The notes: generated by a model not told the origin, from the sequence alone. 6,449 nt of DNA from Candidatus Gastranaerophilales bacterium (GCA_021205645.1 JAJPXE010000012.1:352-6800); one strand, 5' to 3'. Counted from the first letter of the stretch, positions 1-6,365 are shown. Translations and numbers: made by a program.

Positions 1-816
1 GAGAATATTCGCAAGATTGTGTCCGGCATGGATGAGGAATCTCTGCAGGAGATAAAGAATGTGTATGACCTTGTGATTGAGGTTGGCACGTATCCTGTTT
101 CAAATATCAAAACTGCTGAAGCCATCAAGGTTGTCGAGAATAGCCAGCGTGACATCAATATTGCTTTCATGAATGAGCTTGCCATGGTGTTTGACCGCAT
201 GGGTATTGATACTAATGAGGTTGTGGACGGCATGAATACAAAGTGGAATGCACTCGGTTTCCGTCCTGGACTCGTTGGTGGACACTGTATTGGCGTTGAT
301 CCGTACTACTTTACATATGAGGCTGAGAAACTTGGATACCACAGCCAGATTATCCTGAACGGGAGAATTGTAAATGACGGAATGGGTGCTTTTGTGGCTG
401 ATGCCACAATCAAGCAACTAATCCAGGCAGGTAAAGCTCCTGTGAAATCAAAGGTTGTGATTCTTGGGTTAACCTTCAAGGAAAACTGCCCGGATACAAG
501 GAACAGCAAGGTCGAGGATATCATTAATCGCCTAGCTGAGTATGACATCAAACCTGTGGTTATAGACCCGTGGGCAAGTGAGCGAGATGCCAGAATTGAG
601 TATGGGGTGGAGCTTGCTCCTGTGGAGGACGCGAACGAGGCAGATTGCATTATCTTGGCTGTAGCTCACAACGAGTTTAAAGATCTCACATGGGAACGGA
701 TAGGGGATATGTACAAAGATGGAATGCCAATGGACGAACGAGTCCTTATTGATGTCAAGGGTATTCGAAATAGGAGAGAAGCAGCTGAGTTAGGCTATAA
801 GTATTGGCGATTGTAA
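1..816 (+). CDS. UDP-N-acetylhexosamine 6-dehydrogenase, TviB/WbpA type (5' end missing)
   Basis: NAD-dependent four-electron oxidation of the C6 hydroxyl of a UDP-sugar, probably UDP-GlcNAc or UDP-GalNAc, to the uronic acid, supplying precursors for capsule or O-antigen in the cytoplasm. The reading frame is open from base 1, so the gene starts upstream; 271 residues are visible, whereas TviB/WbpA proteins have about 425, so the N-terminal NAD-binding Rossmann domain is mostly missing. Visible parts are the central dimerisation domain (NSQRDINIAFMNELA, then NTKWNALGFRPG), the catalytic cysteine in GGHCIGVDPYY (Cys codon at 286-288), and the C-terminal UDP-binding domain with LGLTFKENCPDTRNSK. 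The NSQRDINIAF and GFRPGLVGGHC wording matches the N-acetylhexosamine group rather than plain UDP-glucose dehydrogenase. An internal GTG at 19 is not the true start, because family-like sequence (ENIRKIVSGM) precedes it. The gene is noticeably richer in G+C than those at the right end. Which amino sugar is used cannot be decided from this fragment. Confidence 0.93.
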   Translation, partial: ENIRKIVSGMDEESLQEIKNVYDLVIEVGTYPVSNIKTAEAIKVVENSQRDINIAFMNELAMVFDRMGIDTNEVVDGMNTKWNALGFRPGLVGGHCIGVDPYYFTYEAEKLGYHSQIILNGRIVNDGMGAFVADATIKQLIQAGKAPVKSKVVILGLTFKENCPDTRNSKVEDIINRLAEYDIKPVVIDPWASERDARIEYGVELAPVEDANEADCIILAVAHNEFKDLTWERIGDMYKDGMPMDERVLIDVKGIRNRREAAELGYKYWRL

Positions 817-832
817 GAGCAGAGAGTATAAG
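804..832 (+). promoter_or_regulatory. Possible sigma-A-type promoter before the radical SAM block
   Basis: A TTGGCG hexamer (804-809; 4 of 6 matches to TTGACA) is followed after exactly 17 bases by TATAAG (827-832; 5 of 6 matches to TATAAT). It lies over the last codons of the sugar dehydrogenase and would start transcription near base 839. That would give the radical SAM gene a leader of about 109 bases. It would also place the ribosome site of the small ORF at 844 upstream of the transcript start, so the two proposals compete unless the small ORF is read from a longer transcript. Spacing and matches are seen directly; promoter activity is inferred. Confidence 0.3.
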
Positions 833-843
833 GTAAGTCGACA

Positions 844-906
844 GTGAAAAAATGGTGTACCTCTACCGCTATGGGATGGGAGAATATTGGTAAAAAATTT
901 CGTTAA
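844..906 (+). CDS. Candidate 20-residue peptide upstream of the radical SAM gene
   Basis: A GTG-started frame of 20 codons ending in TAA sits alone in the gap between the sugar dehydrogenase and the radical SAM gene. An AAGG ribosome-site core lies at 830-833, ten bases before the GTG. The predicted peptide begins MKKWCTSTAM and ends GWENIGKKFR. It is strongly basic (four Lys, one Arg, one Glu) and has two Trp, one Cys and a C-terminal Arg. An in-frame ATG at 871 could start an 11-residue form instead. Position 41 bases upstream of a SPASM-type radical SAM enzyme is where many radical-SAM-modified peptide precursors are found. Against it: 20 residues is very short for a leader plus core, there is no Gly-Gly or similar cleavage motif, and an ORF of this size can arise by chance. 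It could also be a regulatory leader peptide. I do not recognise the sequence. Confidence 0.33.
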   Translation: MKKWCTSTAMGWENIGKKFR

Positions 907-919
907 TCTTTGGCGTTAG

Positions 920-946
920 AGGAGGATGAACGAAAGGAGGATGAAC
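920..946 (+). repeat. Tandem 12-base duplication carrying the Shine-Dalgarno site of the radical SAM gene
   Basis: AGGAGGATGAAC occurs at 920-931 and again at 935-946, a 15-base period. The second copy gives AAAGGAGG (933-940), seven bases before the ATG at 948, which is an excellent ribosome site and fixes that start. The first copy is a second near-perfect Shine-Dalgarno sequence 15 bases further upstream with no well-spaced start of its own. It may be a simple slippage duplication or act as a ribosome standby site. Confidence 0.85.
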
Positions 947-947
947 A

Positions 948-2099
948 ATGCCACATTGTAATAAAAAAATGCTGTCTTTCTTCCTGACCACAAAATGTAA
1001 TCTGTGTTGCGTATATTGTTACAATGCAAAGGAACGGGAACACGTTAATGAGAAAACCATTCCTTTGGATATAGCGGAAGCTGCGGTTGACTGGTACTTC
1101 AGCAACAACGAAAGCCGACATATACGATTTTACGGACCGGGTGAGCCAACTCAGGAATTTGACAAAATGAGATTGATTACGGAATATGCAAAATCGCATC
1201 CTGCCAGGGGGAATCAGGTAACCGTTGAAATCCAGACCAATGGTGTTTTCGTAGATTTCGTAAAGGAATGGATCCTTGATAATGTCAATATTGTATGGAT
1301 GTCATTTGATGGAATGAAGGATATACAAAACGCCAACCGGCCATTGAATGAGGCCTATAGAGATATTTTTGAAGGAAAAACATCGGCAGAGATTCTTGAA
1401 GACAATGTTAAATGGCTGATAGAGAATACGGGCAGAAGGAATCTAATGGTGGGAGCACGTGTCACCATTACCGATGCTAACATTTGCCGGCAGAAAGAAA
1501 TGGTGGATTATTTTTGCAGCCTTGGAATCCGCTATGTTTGGACAAACCCTGTTTTTTATGAGGTGGGTCAAATTCCGGTATGTGATGATGAGAGAAAGAA
1601 GAGGGAATATTCATTTGATTTGAGTTTGTACGTGGATAATTATATCGGGGCATACCGTTATGCACAGGGGAAGGGGATGTTCTGGGGGAGTTTCCTTACA
1701 ATTAACTTTGATGGGGAGTCAGCGTATCACTGCAGGAGCTGTACACCATTGCAGGCTCCCCATATTACCCCGGATGGATATATATCAGCCTGTGATATGG
1801 TCGTGTTAGGGGAAATGCCATACCATATGTCGCCATTCATATGCGGGAAGTGGGATGAAGGCAAGAGAGAGTTTATATTTGATTATGAAAAAATCAGGAA
1901 TCTGGAAAGCAGAAAGTCTACAGAGATAAAACATTGCCAAAATTGCACTGCAAAACTGCATTGTGGTGGATACTGCCTTGGAGAAACCGTGAATGAAACA
2001 GGAAGGCTGGATGGGCAGAATCCCGTGAAATGTACAGCTGTGCGTAAGCTGTATCATATACTGGGGGCATGCGAACCTTATCCGTATTTGCATCCGTAG
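948..2099 (+). CDS. Radical SAM/SPASM-domain enzyme, substrate unknown
   Basis: A cytoplasmic iron-sulfur enzyme predicted to cleave S-adenosylmethionine and abstract hydrogen from its substrate; the SPASM extension is typical of enzymes that modify peptides or proteins. The 383 residues contain the radical SAM motif CNLCCVYC (Cys17, Cys21, Cys24), the SAM-contact segment FYGPGEP (61-67, a GGEP variant), EIQTNGV (94-100) and WMSFDG (117-122). The SPASM signature is complete: Cys265, then GYISAC (Gly277, Cys282), then CQNCTAKLHCGGYC (Cys330, 333, 339, 343) and Cys362, enough for two auxiliary [4Fe-4S] clusters. The first cluster motif starts at residue 17, leaving no room for an N-terminal peptide-recognition (RRE) domain. 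The start is fixed by AAAGGAGG seven bases upstream. It leads the apparent operon, and a 20-codon ORF lies just before it. Alternatives are a sulfatase-maturase-like protein modifier or a small-molecule enzyme. The family call is firm; the substrate is not known. Confidence 0.93.
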   Translation: MPHCNKKMLSFFLTTKCNLCCVYCYNAKEREHVNEKTIPLDIAEAAVDWYFSNNESRHIRFYGPGEPTQEFDKMRLITEYAKSHPARGNQVTVEIQTNGVFVDFVKEWILDNVNIVWMSFDGMKDIQNANRPLNEAYRDIFEGKTSAEILEDNVKWLIENTGRRNLMVGARVTITDANICRQKEMVDYFCSLGIRYVWTNPVFYEVGQIPVCDDERKKREYSFDLSLYVDNYIGAYRYAQGKGMFWGSFLTINFDGESAYHCRSCTPLQAPHITPDGYISACDMVVLGEMPYHMSPFICGKWDEGKREFIFDYEKIRNLESRKSTEIKHCQNCTAKLHCGGYCLGETVNETGRLDGQNPVKCTAVRKLYHILGACEPYPYLHP

Positions 2100-2183
2100 G
2101 GAAGGTTGTTATTTTCGACATATCTGTGCACTTATTGTGCGGATCGCGAGAACGTGATGTGAGAGCGCAGTTCATTAACAAAA

Positions 2184-2195
2184 GGGGAGGGAGGG
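2184..2195 (+). promoter_or_regulatory. Purine-rich ribosome-binding site that selects the GTG start of the PAS gene
   Basis: GGGGAGGGAGGG ends five bases before the GTG at 2201. This supports GTG 2201 over the in-frame ATG at 2069, which would overlap the radical SAM gene by 31 bases with a run of G only one base away. It also favours GTG over the in-frame ATG at 2216, which lies 20 bases from the site. The preceding 2100-2183 holds only a weak four-pair hairpin (GCAC 2128-2131 with GTGC 2137-2140) and no convincing promoter. Confidence 0.75.
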
Positions 2196-2200
2196 ATTCC

Positions 2201-3382
2201 GTGGATTTCAATAAGATGACAAAGAAACAACTGGTGGCATATATTGAGGAGGCGCAAAAGAAACGGGCGTTTGATTATGAGGACCAGATTAAGCTCATGA
2301 TTTTGGATGAAGCGCCCTTTACCATCTGGACCAGTGACAGGAACTGTATTATTAAGTTGTGGATGGGACAGTGTGAAAAACTGTATGGATACAGCAAAGA
2401 GGAAGCGGTAGGAAAAGACTTTGTGGATCTCTTTGTTGCGGATGATGAGAAGGCGGCAGCCAGAAAAGACCAGATTAAGATTATTGACGATAATGAAATT
2501 TTTCATAACCTTGCGAATGATGTTGCGGAAAATGCGAACACACTGCAATTGATTACTTATTGCAGACGGATTCAGGACCCATTAACAGGAGAGTACTGGA
2601 ATGCGGAAATGGGGGTAGTTATTGATTTCCTAGAGAAGGAGAAGCAACTCTTGCAGGATAAAATTTCGGAAAGCAGGAAAATCAAGTCTAGCGTGGATGG
2701 CTTTATGGAAGATATAAGGCATGCCCGAGATCTTTTTTCAAGCCGGAAACGTTTGATTACGGAAGCAATGAAAGAGTGTGAGATAAAAGCCACAGGGTTA
2801 AGGAAGAGAACGGAATGCAAAAAGAGGCTTGCAGAAATCAGGGCAAGGCTTTCCGATGTCTCTCAAAAGCTTGAGGATATTTCCGTAGATCATATTTCAT
2901 CCATGCAGTCGAGCTTTTCATTGGAACATTGCAGTGAGTTACGTGAGTCTTTTTTCAATGAAAATGAAAAGATTTCTGAACTGATGGATGAAATGGCATT
3001 GGATGTATATGATATTTCCTGTGATTATGATGTCAATCAGAACCTTGTGTCGGAGAAGGATTCCTTAATGAAAAACCTTGCATATGGTGTTTCAAATATC
3101 AGGGAGACAATTAATGAATTGTTACGTAAGGTAGAGCAGGAAATGGAGGATTATAAAAAAGAGGTAACACCGAATCCAAACACAGAAAGCAGTCCATATA
3201 AAGAGTTCCTGGACATAAAAGAAATCATCCTTTTACAAAAGAATAAGCTGGAAAAGTTCGCCGATGAGAAAAAGACAGAGATTTTATCAGCGAGCACTCG
3301 TGCAGAATTAAAAGAGATTCAAGATGAAATGCAGAGCAGATTGAAAATAATAAAAGAGCAGATCGAAGTGATTAATAGGTAA
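2201..3382 (+). CDS. PAS-domain protein with long coiled-coil tail
   Basis: Predicted soluble sensor or scaffold of 393 residues from the GTG start. Residues about 31-143 read as a PAS domain: LDEAPFTIWTSDRNCIIKLWMGQCEKLYGYSKEEAVGKD has the usual pattern of a hydrophobic strand, a substituted N-x-x-x-E-x-x-x-G-Y region, then S-x-E-E-x-x-G-K; GEYWNAEMGVVIDF fits the last strands. From about 144 to 320 and 345 to 393 the protein is rich in Glu, Lys, Leu and Arg with heptad-like spacing, indicating extended coiled coils. I see no histidine kinase, GGDEF, EAL, HTH or methyl-accepting domain, no signal peptide and no membrane segment. The PAS ligand (haem, flavin or small molecule) cannot be read from the sequence. 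The next gene, a small membrane protein, starts 11 bases after its stop, so the two may form a pair. Possible roles are a regulatory scaffold or a sensor acting through protein contacts. Confidence 0.8.
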   Translation: MDFNKMTKKQLVAYIEEAQKKRAFDYEDQIKLMILDEAPFTIWTSDRNCIIKLWMGQCEKLYGYSKEEAVGKDFVDLFVADDEKAAARKDQIKIIDDNEIFHNLANDVAENANTLQLITYCRRIQDPLTGEYWNAEMGVVIDFLEKEKQLLQDKISESRKIKSSVDGFMEDIRHARDLFSSRKRLITEAMKECEIKATGLRKRTECKKRLAEIRARLSDVSQKLEDISVDHISSMQSSFSLEHCSELRESFFNENEKISELMDEMALDVYDISCDYDVNQNLVSEKDSLMKNLAYGVSNIRETINELLRKVEQEMEDYKKEVTPNPNTESSPYKEFLDIKEIILLQKNKLEKFADEKKTEILSASTRAELKEIQDEMQSRLKIIKEQIEVINR

Positions 3383-3393
3383 AGGGATGGAAA

Positions 3394-3846
3394 ATGAAAA
3401 AGATGCTTATCTCTATTATGTTGGTTAATAATAATGTCTATTCATTTCTGGGTGGTATTTTCGTTTCACTATCCACCAGTATTTTTGCTACGTTGTGTTT
3501 TGAAAGAAGCGATTTTATGGAAGCATGGTATATATACGCTGCTGTGCTTTTGTTTGTAATAACAGGGGCCTTGTGCATGTACTTGGCGGCAAAACTAAGT
3601 AAATTCCAGAATTACATTATGGAAAAACATATTACAGATTATTCCAAGAAAAGAACAATTGCAGAGGATGCTTCGAGAGAAAATTGGGGAAAGTGGATAT
3701 CGGTCTATATGTTAACCGGTTTGACCGGCGTAGGAGGTGTTTTCATGCTCGCCATGAATTTTATCATGGATGGAACAGGGACAGGCAAAGTTTCCGAAAT
3801 CATAGAAGAAATAAGCGAAATTTTAGGTATGTATGTAATCAGATAA
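3394..3846 (+). CDS. Small integral membrane protein of unknown function, three predicted helices
   Basis: I do not recognise the family. The 150 residues contain three hydrophobic stretches long enough to cross the membrane: about 16-36 (VYSFLGGIFVSLSTSIFATL), 44-68 (AWYIYAAVLLFVITGALCMY) and 100-124 (KWISVYMLTGLTGVGGVFML). Between the second and third lies a charged linker of about 32 residues rich in Lys, Glu and Asp (KFQNYIMEKHITDYSKKRT), and the end is an acidic amphipathic segment (SEIIEEISEILG). There are no catalytic motifs and no signal-peptidase site. The ATG at 3394 follows an AAAGGGATGG stretch (3381-3390) and lies 11 bases after the PAS gene stop, so translation is probably coupled to it. 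It may anchor the PAS coiled-coil protein to the membrane; that is inferred from position only. Confidence 0.75.
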   Translation: MKKMLISIMLVNNNVYSFLGGIFVSLSTSIFATLCFERSDFMEAWYIYAAVLLFVITGALCMYLAAKLSKFQNYIMEKHITDYSKKRTIAEDASRENWGKWISVYMLTGLTGVGGVFMLAMNFIMDGTGTGKVSEIIEEISEILGMYVIR

Positions 3847-3874
3847 TAACATTACGGATTGGAGGCCAATAATA

Positions 3875-4714
3875 ATGAAAAAAGCAGTAGTCACAGGCGT
3901 GTCATGGGATACGGGTATCGGGTTTGCAGTAACGAAACAGCTTATAGAGGATGGATATTTTGTGTACGCTGTTTATCATAGCAAAGATTCTAATGCGAAA
4001 GAAATTCTTGAAGAACAGTATGCGGATACCGTTTTATGTCTGCAGTGTGATTTCACAGACCGTAAAGCAGTAGGAATCCTTATTGAAAAGTTGAAAGAGG
4101 TGAATTTAGATGCAATCGTTAACAATGCGGGAGCATTCAGCGGTGGGGAGGATATTAATCATTACGATATTTCGGAGTGGGACCGTGTGTTTGCAGTGAA
4201 TGTTACCGCTCCCCTGTTGCTGTGCACGGGGTTAAAGAGTGTCCTTAATCCGCATGCCGTCATTGTGAATATGGTAAGCTCAGATGGTCGAAAAGGTTCA
4301 TTTTCCAGTATTTCTTATGCAGCCAGTAAGGCGGCTCTGATTAATCTTACAGACAGCCTTGCCATCAACTTTGGGTATGACGAGAAGAAAATTCGGGTGA
4401 CATCGGTCTGCCCTGGATGGGTAAAAACATTTGATGAGAGTGACCCTGCTTCATCTGAGATGGTGCCATTTATCTCCAGAAGCACAGGTAGCCAGTTGTG
4501 CCCGCTTGAGCGGTTTGCTACGCCTGAGGAAATAGCGAATGTGGTAAGCTTTTTGTTATCGGACAAAGCAAGTTTTATTTCCGGCGGCTGTGTTCCGGTA
4601 GATGGAGGATATAGCGCAGTTGGATTTGATTTATATGCAGAGTCAGGCAAAGATTTCGTCGGATACCACCCGGAGGAAGCGATAGCGATTCAAATGAAAA
4701 AAGGAAGCTGCTGA
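3875..4714 (+). CDS. Short-chain dehydrogenase/reductase (SDR), classical type
   Basis: NAD(P)-dependent oxidoreductase acting on a hydroxyl or carbonyl group; substrate not identifiable. The 279 residues show a dinucleotide-binding motif TGVSWDTGIG (7-16), two residues longer than the textbook TGxxxGIG but of a kind seen in a subset of FabG-like enzymes. They also show CDF (58-60), NNAG (83-86), the active-site Asn in AVNVTAP (Asn110), Ser135 and the catalytic pair YAASK (Tyr148, Lys152). PGWVKT follows at 180-185, and SGGCVPVDGGYS (237-247) ends the normal fold. About 32 further residues after DGGYS make it longer than the usual 245-255 and may cap the active site or mediate assembly. There is a GGAGG at 3861-3865, nine bases before the ATG. 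The gene follows the membrane protein after 28 bases and precedes the deiminase after 17, so it is likely co-transcribed. FabG-like annotation is possible, but with no fatty-acid genes nearby a dedicated biosynthetic role is more likely. Confidence 0.92.
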   Translation: MKKAVVTGVSWDTGIGFAVTKQLIEDGYFVYAVYHSKDSNAKEILEEQYADTVLCLQCDFTDRKAVGILIEKLKEVNLDAIVNNAGAFSGGEDINHYDISEWDRVFAVNVTAPLLLCTGLKSVLNPHAVIVNMVSSDGRKGSFSSISYAASKAALINLTDSLAINFGYDEKKIRVTSVCPGWVKTFDESDPASSEMVPFISRSTGSQLCPLERFATPEEIANVVSFLLSDKASFISGGCVPVDGGYSAVGFDLYAESGKDFVGYHPEEAIAIQMKKGSC

Positions 4715-4731
4715 AAGCGAGGAGTGTTCAC

Positions 4732-5796
4732 ATGGCAGGAAGTAGAGTGATGGAAGACCGCTGTATAGCGGAATTTGAAGAGCACCATGGTACAATCGCT
4801 ATGTACCCTTTCAGGACCGATATATGGAGAAACAATGCGGAGCACATGAGAAATTATATCCTTGAATTGGTCAGTGTTATCGCAAAATATGAAGTGGTAT
4901 ATCTGGTTTGCAGGGATTGCGATTTGCAGGAGTTGCGGCCTGTGGTGCCTGAGGGCGTGGTATTGGTCCCGATGGAATATGATGACATTTGGGCACGCGA
5001 CATTGGTCCTACGTTTATCCGAGAGGCTGGAAAAATAAAATGTATTAATTGGAAATTTAATTCGTGGGGAGGAGTAAAGGAAGGCTCTTACCATCCATGG
5101 GACAAAGACAATGCTTTTGCCACAGAAATTGCATCTTACCTAGGACTTGAGGTGAAAGATGTAAAGCTTGTTTTTGAGGGCGGAGCATTTTTAACAGATG
5201 GGGAAGGCACGGTGTTCACTACACGAAGTGTCATATTGAACCGTAACAGGAATCCGTTTAAATCTCTTCAGTATGTAGATGAATTGTTAAAGGAAAGTTT
5301 ATTTGCCGAAAGAATTGTTTGGCTGAAGCAGGGACTGGCATTCGATGAGACGAATGGTCATATTGACAATGTGATGTCAATTGTTCGTCCTCATGAGATA
5401 TGTCTGGCGTGGACAGATGATAAAACGGATCCAAATTATAAGCGCCTTCGCAGAGCTGAACAGCAAATTAATGAGAACTACGAGTGTATCATTCATAAAA
5501 TACCATTGCCGACAGCACAATACATGGCTGCCAGTGAAGCCTCTGGATTGACGCAGAATGACAATGCGATTGACAGGGAATCAGGCGACCTGCTTCCGGC
5601 ATCGTATTTGAATTACTACTATGTCAACGGCGGGGTCATTATTCCTGTATTTGGCTGTCCGGAGGATGATATGGTTATGGAACTGTATAAGAATATCTTC
5701 TCTGACCGTCAGATTGAATCAATATATAGCCGGGAACCACTGTTAGGTGGTGGTGGGATACATTGTATTCTTCATGAAATACCAAAACTGGGGTGA
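4732..5796 (+). CDS. aguA: Agmatine deiminase-family guanidine hydrolase
   Basis: Member of the agmatine deiminase / bacterial peptidylarginine deiminase family (PAD_porph), which hydrolyses a guanidino group to a ureido group and ammonia through a cysteine thiol. Full length, 354 residues against about 365-370 for AguA. Landmarks in order are AEFEEHHGTIAMYPFR (13-28), DDIWARDIGPT (84-94, with Trp87 and Asp90 matching substrate-contact residues of AguA), NSWGG (110-114), and EGGAF (149-153, catalytic Glu149). Next come DETNGHIDN (205-213, catalytic His210 and Asp212), AWTDD (226-230), NYYYVNGGVIIPVFG (294-308) and GGGGIHC (339-345, catalytic Cys345). All expected catalytic residues are present. 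A GCGAGGAG site (4718-4725) precedes the ATG by six bases. The usual pathway partner, N-carbamoylputrescine amidohydrolase, and arginine decarboxylase are absent from the window, so a role on agmatine is not assured. The substrate could instead be another guanidine compound or a peptide arginine. Confidence 0.93.
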   Translation: MAGSRVMEDRCIAEFEEHHGTIAMYPFRTDIWRNNAEHMRNYILELVSVIAKYEVVYLVCRDCDLQELRPVVPEGVVLVPMEYDDIWARDIGPTFIREAGKIKCINWKFNSWGGVKEGSYHPWDKDNAFATEIASYLGLEVKDVKLVFEGGAFLTDGEGTVFTTRSVILNRNRNPFKSLQYVDELLKESLFAERIVWLKQGLAFDETNGHIDNVMSIVRPHEICLAWTDDKTDPNYKRLRRAEQQINENYECIIHKIPLPTAQYMAASEASGLTQNDNAIDRESGDLLPASYLNYYYVNGGVIIPVFGCPEDDMVMELYKNIFSDRQIESIYSREPLLGGGGIHCILHEIPKLG

Positions 5797-5797
5797 T
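5790..5797 (+). promoter_or_regulatory. Ribosome-binding site overlapping the deiminase stop codon
   Basis: GGGGTGAT, a good match to the anti-Shine-Dalgarno complement AGGTGAT, contains the TGA stop (5794-5796) of the deiminase gene and ends five bases before the ATG at 5803. This fixes the SET gene start and suggests translational coupling of the two genes. Confidence 0.7.
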
Positions 5798-5802
5798 ATG
5801 TT

Positions 5803-6300
5803 ATGAAATCACGGATTTCCAACAAAGTTGAGATCAGGCAGAGCGGAATTGACCGAAAGGGGATGTATGCAATTTCTCCGATTAAAAAAGGTGAAATTGT
5901 TTATATCAAGGGCGGCAATATAATAACAAAAGAAGAACTGTATTCATCTACGGTTATAAACAGTTATCTTCCAATTTCAGATGAGTATTATCTTGGGGCT
6001 GTGACTCCTGAAGAGGAAGAAGACATAAAATTATATAACAATCATTCATGTGATCCAAATTGTGGGTTGCATGGAGAAATAACGTTCATTGCAATTCGGG
6101 ATATAGCACCTGGAGAGGAATTAACGGTTGACTATGCATTTATTGATAATGAGAATTACACATTTCAGTGTCACTGTGGGAGTAATAACTGTAGAAAGAT
6201 AGTTACGGGGTATGATTGGAAGATACCGGAATTGCAAAAGAAGTATTACCCATACTTTGCACAGTACTTAAAGGACAAGATTGATTTTGAGGGTAAATAA
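5803..6300 (+). CDS. SET-domain protein lysine methyltransferase with post-SET motif
   Basis: Predicted to transfer methyl groups from S-adenosylmethionine to a lysine side chain of a protein or peptide. The 165 residues are almost all SET domain: DRKGMYAISPIKKGEIV (17-33) is the N-terminal SAM-binding strand pair, and NNHSCDPNC (79-87) contains the conserved N-H-S-C that closes the pseudoknot. GEELTVDYAF (104-113) carries the catalytic Tyr111, and CHCGSNNC (Cys123, 125, 130) is a post-SET zinc motif that, with Cys83, can bind one zinc ion. There is no targeting sequence or extra reader domain. Such proteins are typical of eukaryotic histone methylation but occur sporadically in bacteria. The gene follows the deiminase after six bases, so the two are probably translated together. 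It is clearly more AT-rich than the left-end gene (bases 5881-6000 hold 37 G/C of 120, against 59 of 120 for 181-300). The substrate is unknown. Confidence 0.92.
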   Translation: MKSRISNKVEIRQSGIDRKGMYAISPIKKGEIVYIKGGNIITKEELYSSTVINSYLPISDEYYLGAVTPEEEEDIKLYNNHSCDPNCGLHGEITFIAIRDIAPGEELTVDYAFIDNENYTFQCHCGSNNCRKIVTGYDWKIPELQKKYYPYFAQYLKDKIDFEGK

Positions 6301-6313
6301 GCAGTTGTATTCT

Positions 6314-6342
6314 ACTGAATCCATGAATTGTGCTGATTCAGT
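6314..6342 (+). repeat. 8-base inverted repeat after the SET gene
   Basis: ACTGAATC (6314-6321) and GATTCAGT (6335-6342) are perfect reverse complements with a 13-base loop. The stem is AT-rich and is not followed by a T-run, so it does not look like a rho-independent terminator. It could be a weak processing hairpin or an operator-like palindrome before the next gene, or chance. Confidence 0.4.
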
Positions 6343-6365
6343 TACAAGATATGAGGTAAATGTAT

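Noticed and set aside
926..961. Leader ORF MNERRMNNATL overlapping the radical SAM start
   Set aside because: The Shine-Dalgarno sequence directly abuts its ATG with no spacer, so initiation there is unlikely; the frame is a by-product of the 12-base duplication.
2106..2162. TTG-started 18-codon frame between the radical SAM and PAS genes as a peptide precursor
   Set aside because: The purine-rich stretch before it abuts the TTG with no spacer, and a rare start in a gap this short is not persuasive.
2069..2200. Longer PAS gene starting at ATG 2069
   Set aside because: The extra 44 residues show no domain-like sequence, would overlap the radical SAM gene by 31 bases, and have a G-run only one base from the ATG; GTG 2201 has a strong, well-spaced ribosome site.
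3684..3872. 62-codon ORF overlapping the membrane protein gene
   Set aside because: It lies in another frame over the third membrane helix region, with Arg-rich low-quality sequence and no ribosome site; it is a shadow frame.
4315..5094. Antisense ORFs of over 100 codons across the SDR and deiminase genes
   Set aside because: They mirror well-supported sense genes with complete catalytic motifs and show no ribosome sites or recognisable domains.
6301..6365. Rho-independent terminator after the SET gene
   Set aside because: The 8-base stem is AT-rich with a 13-base loop and has no following T-run.
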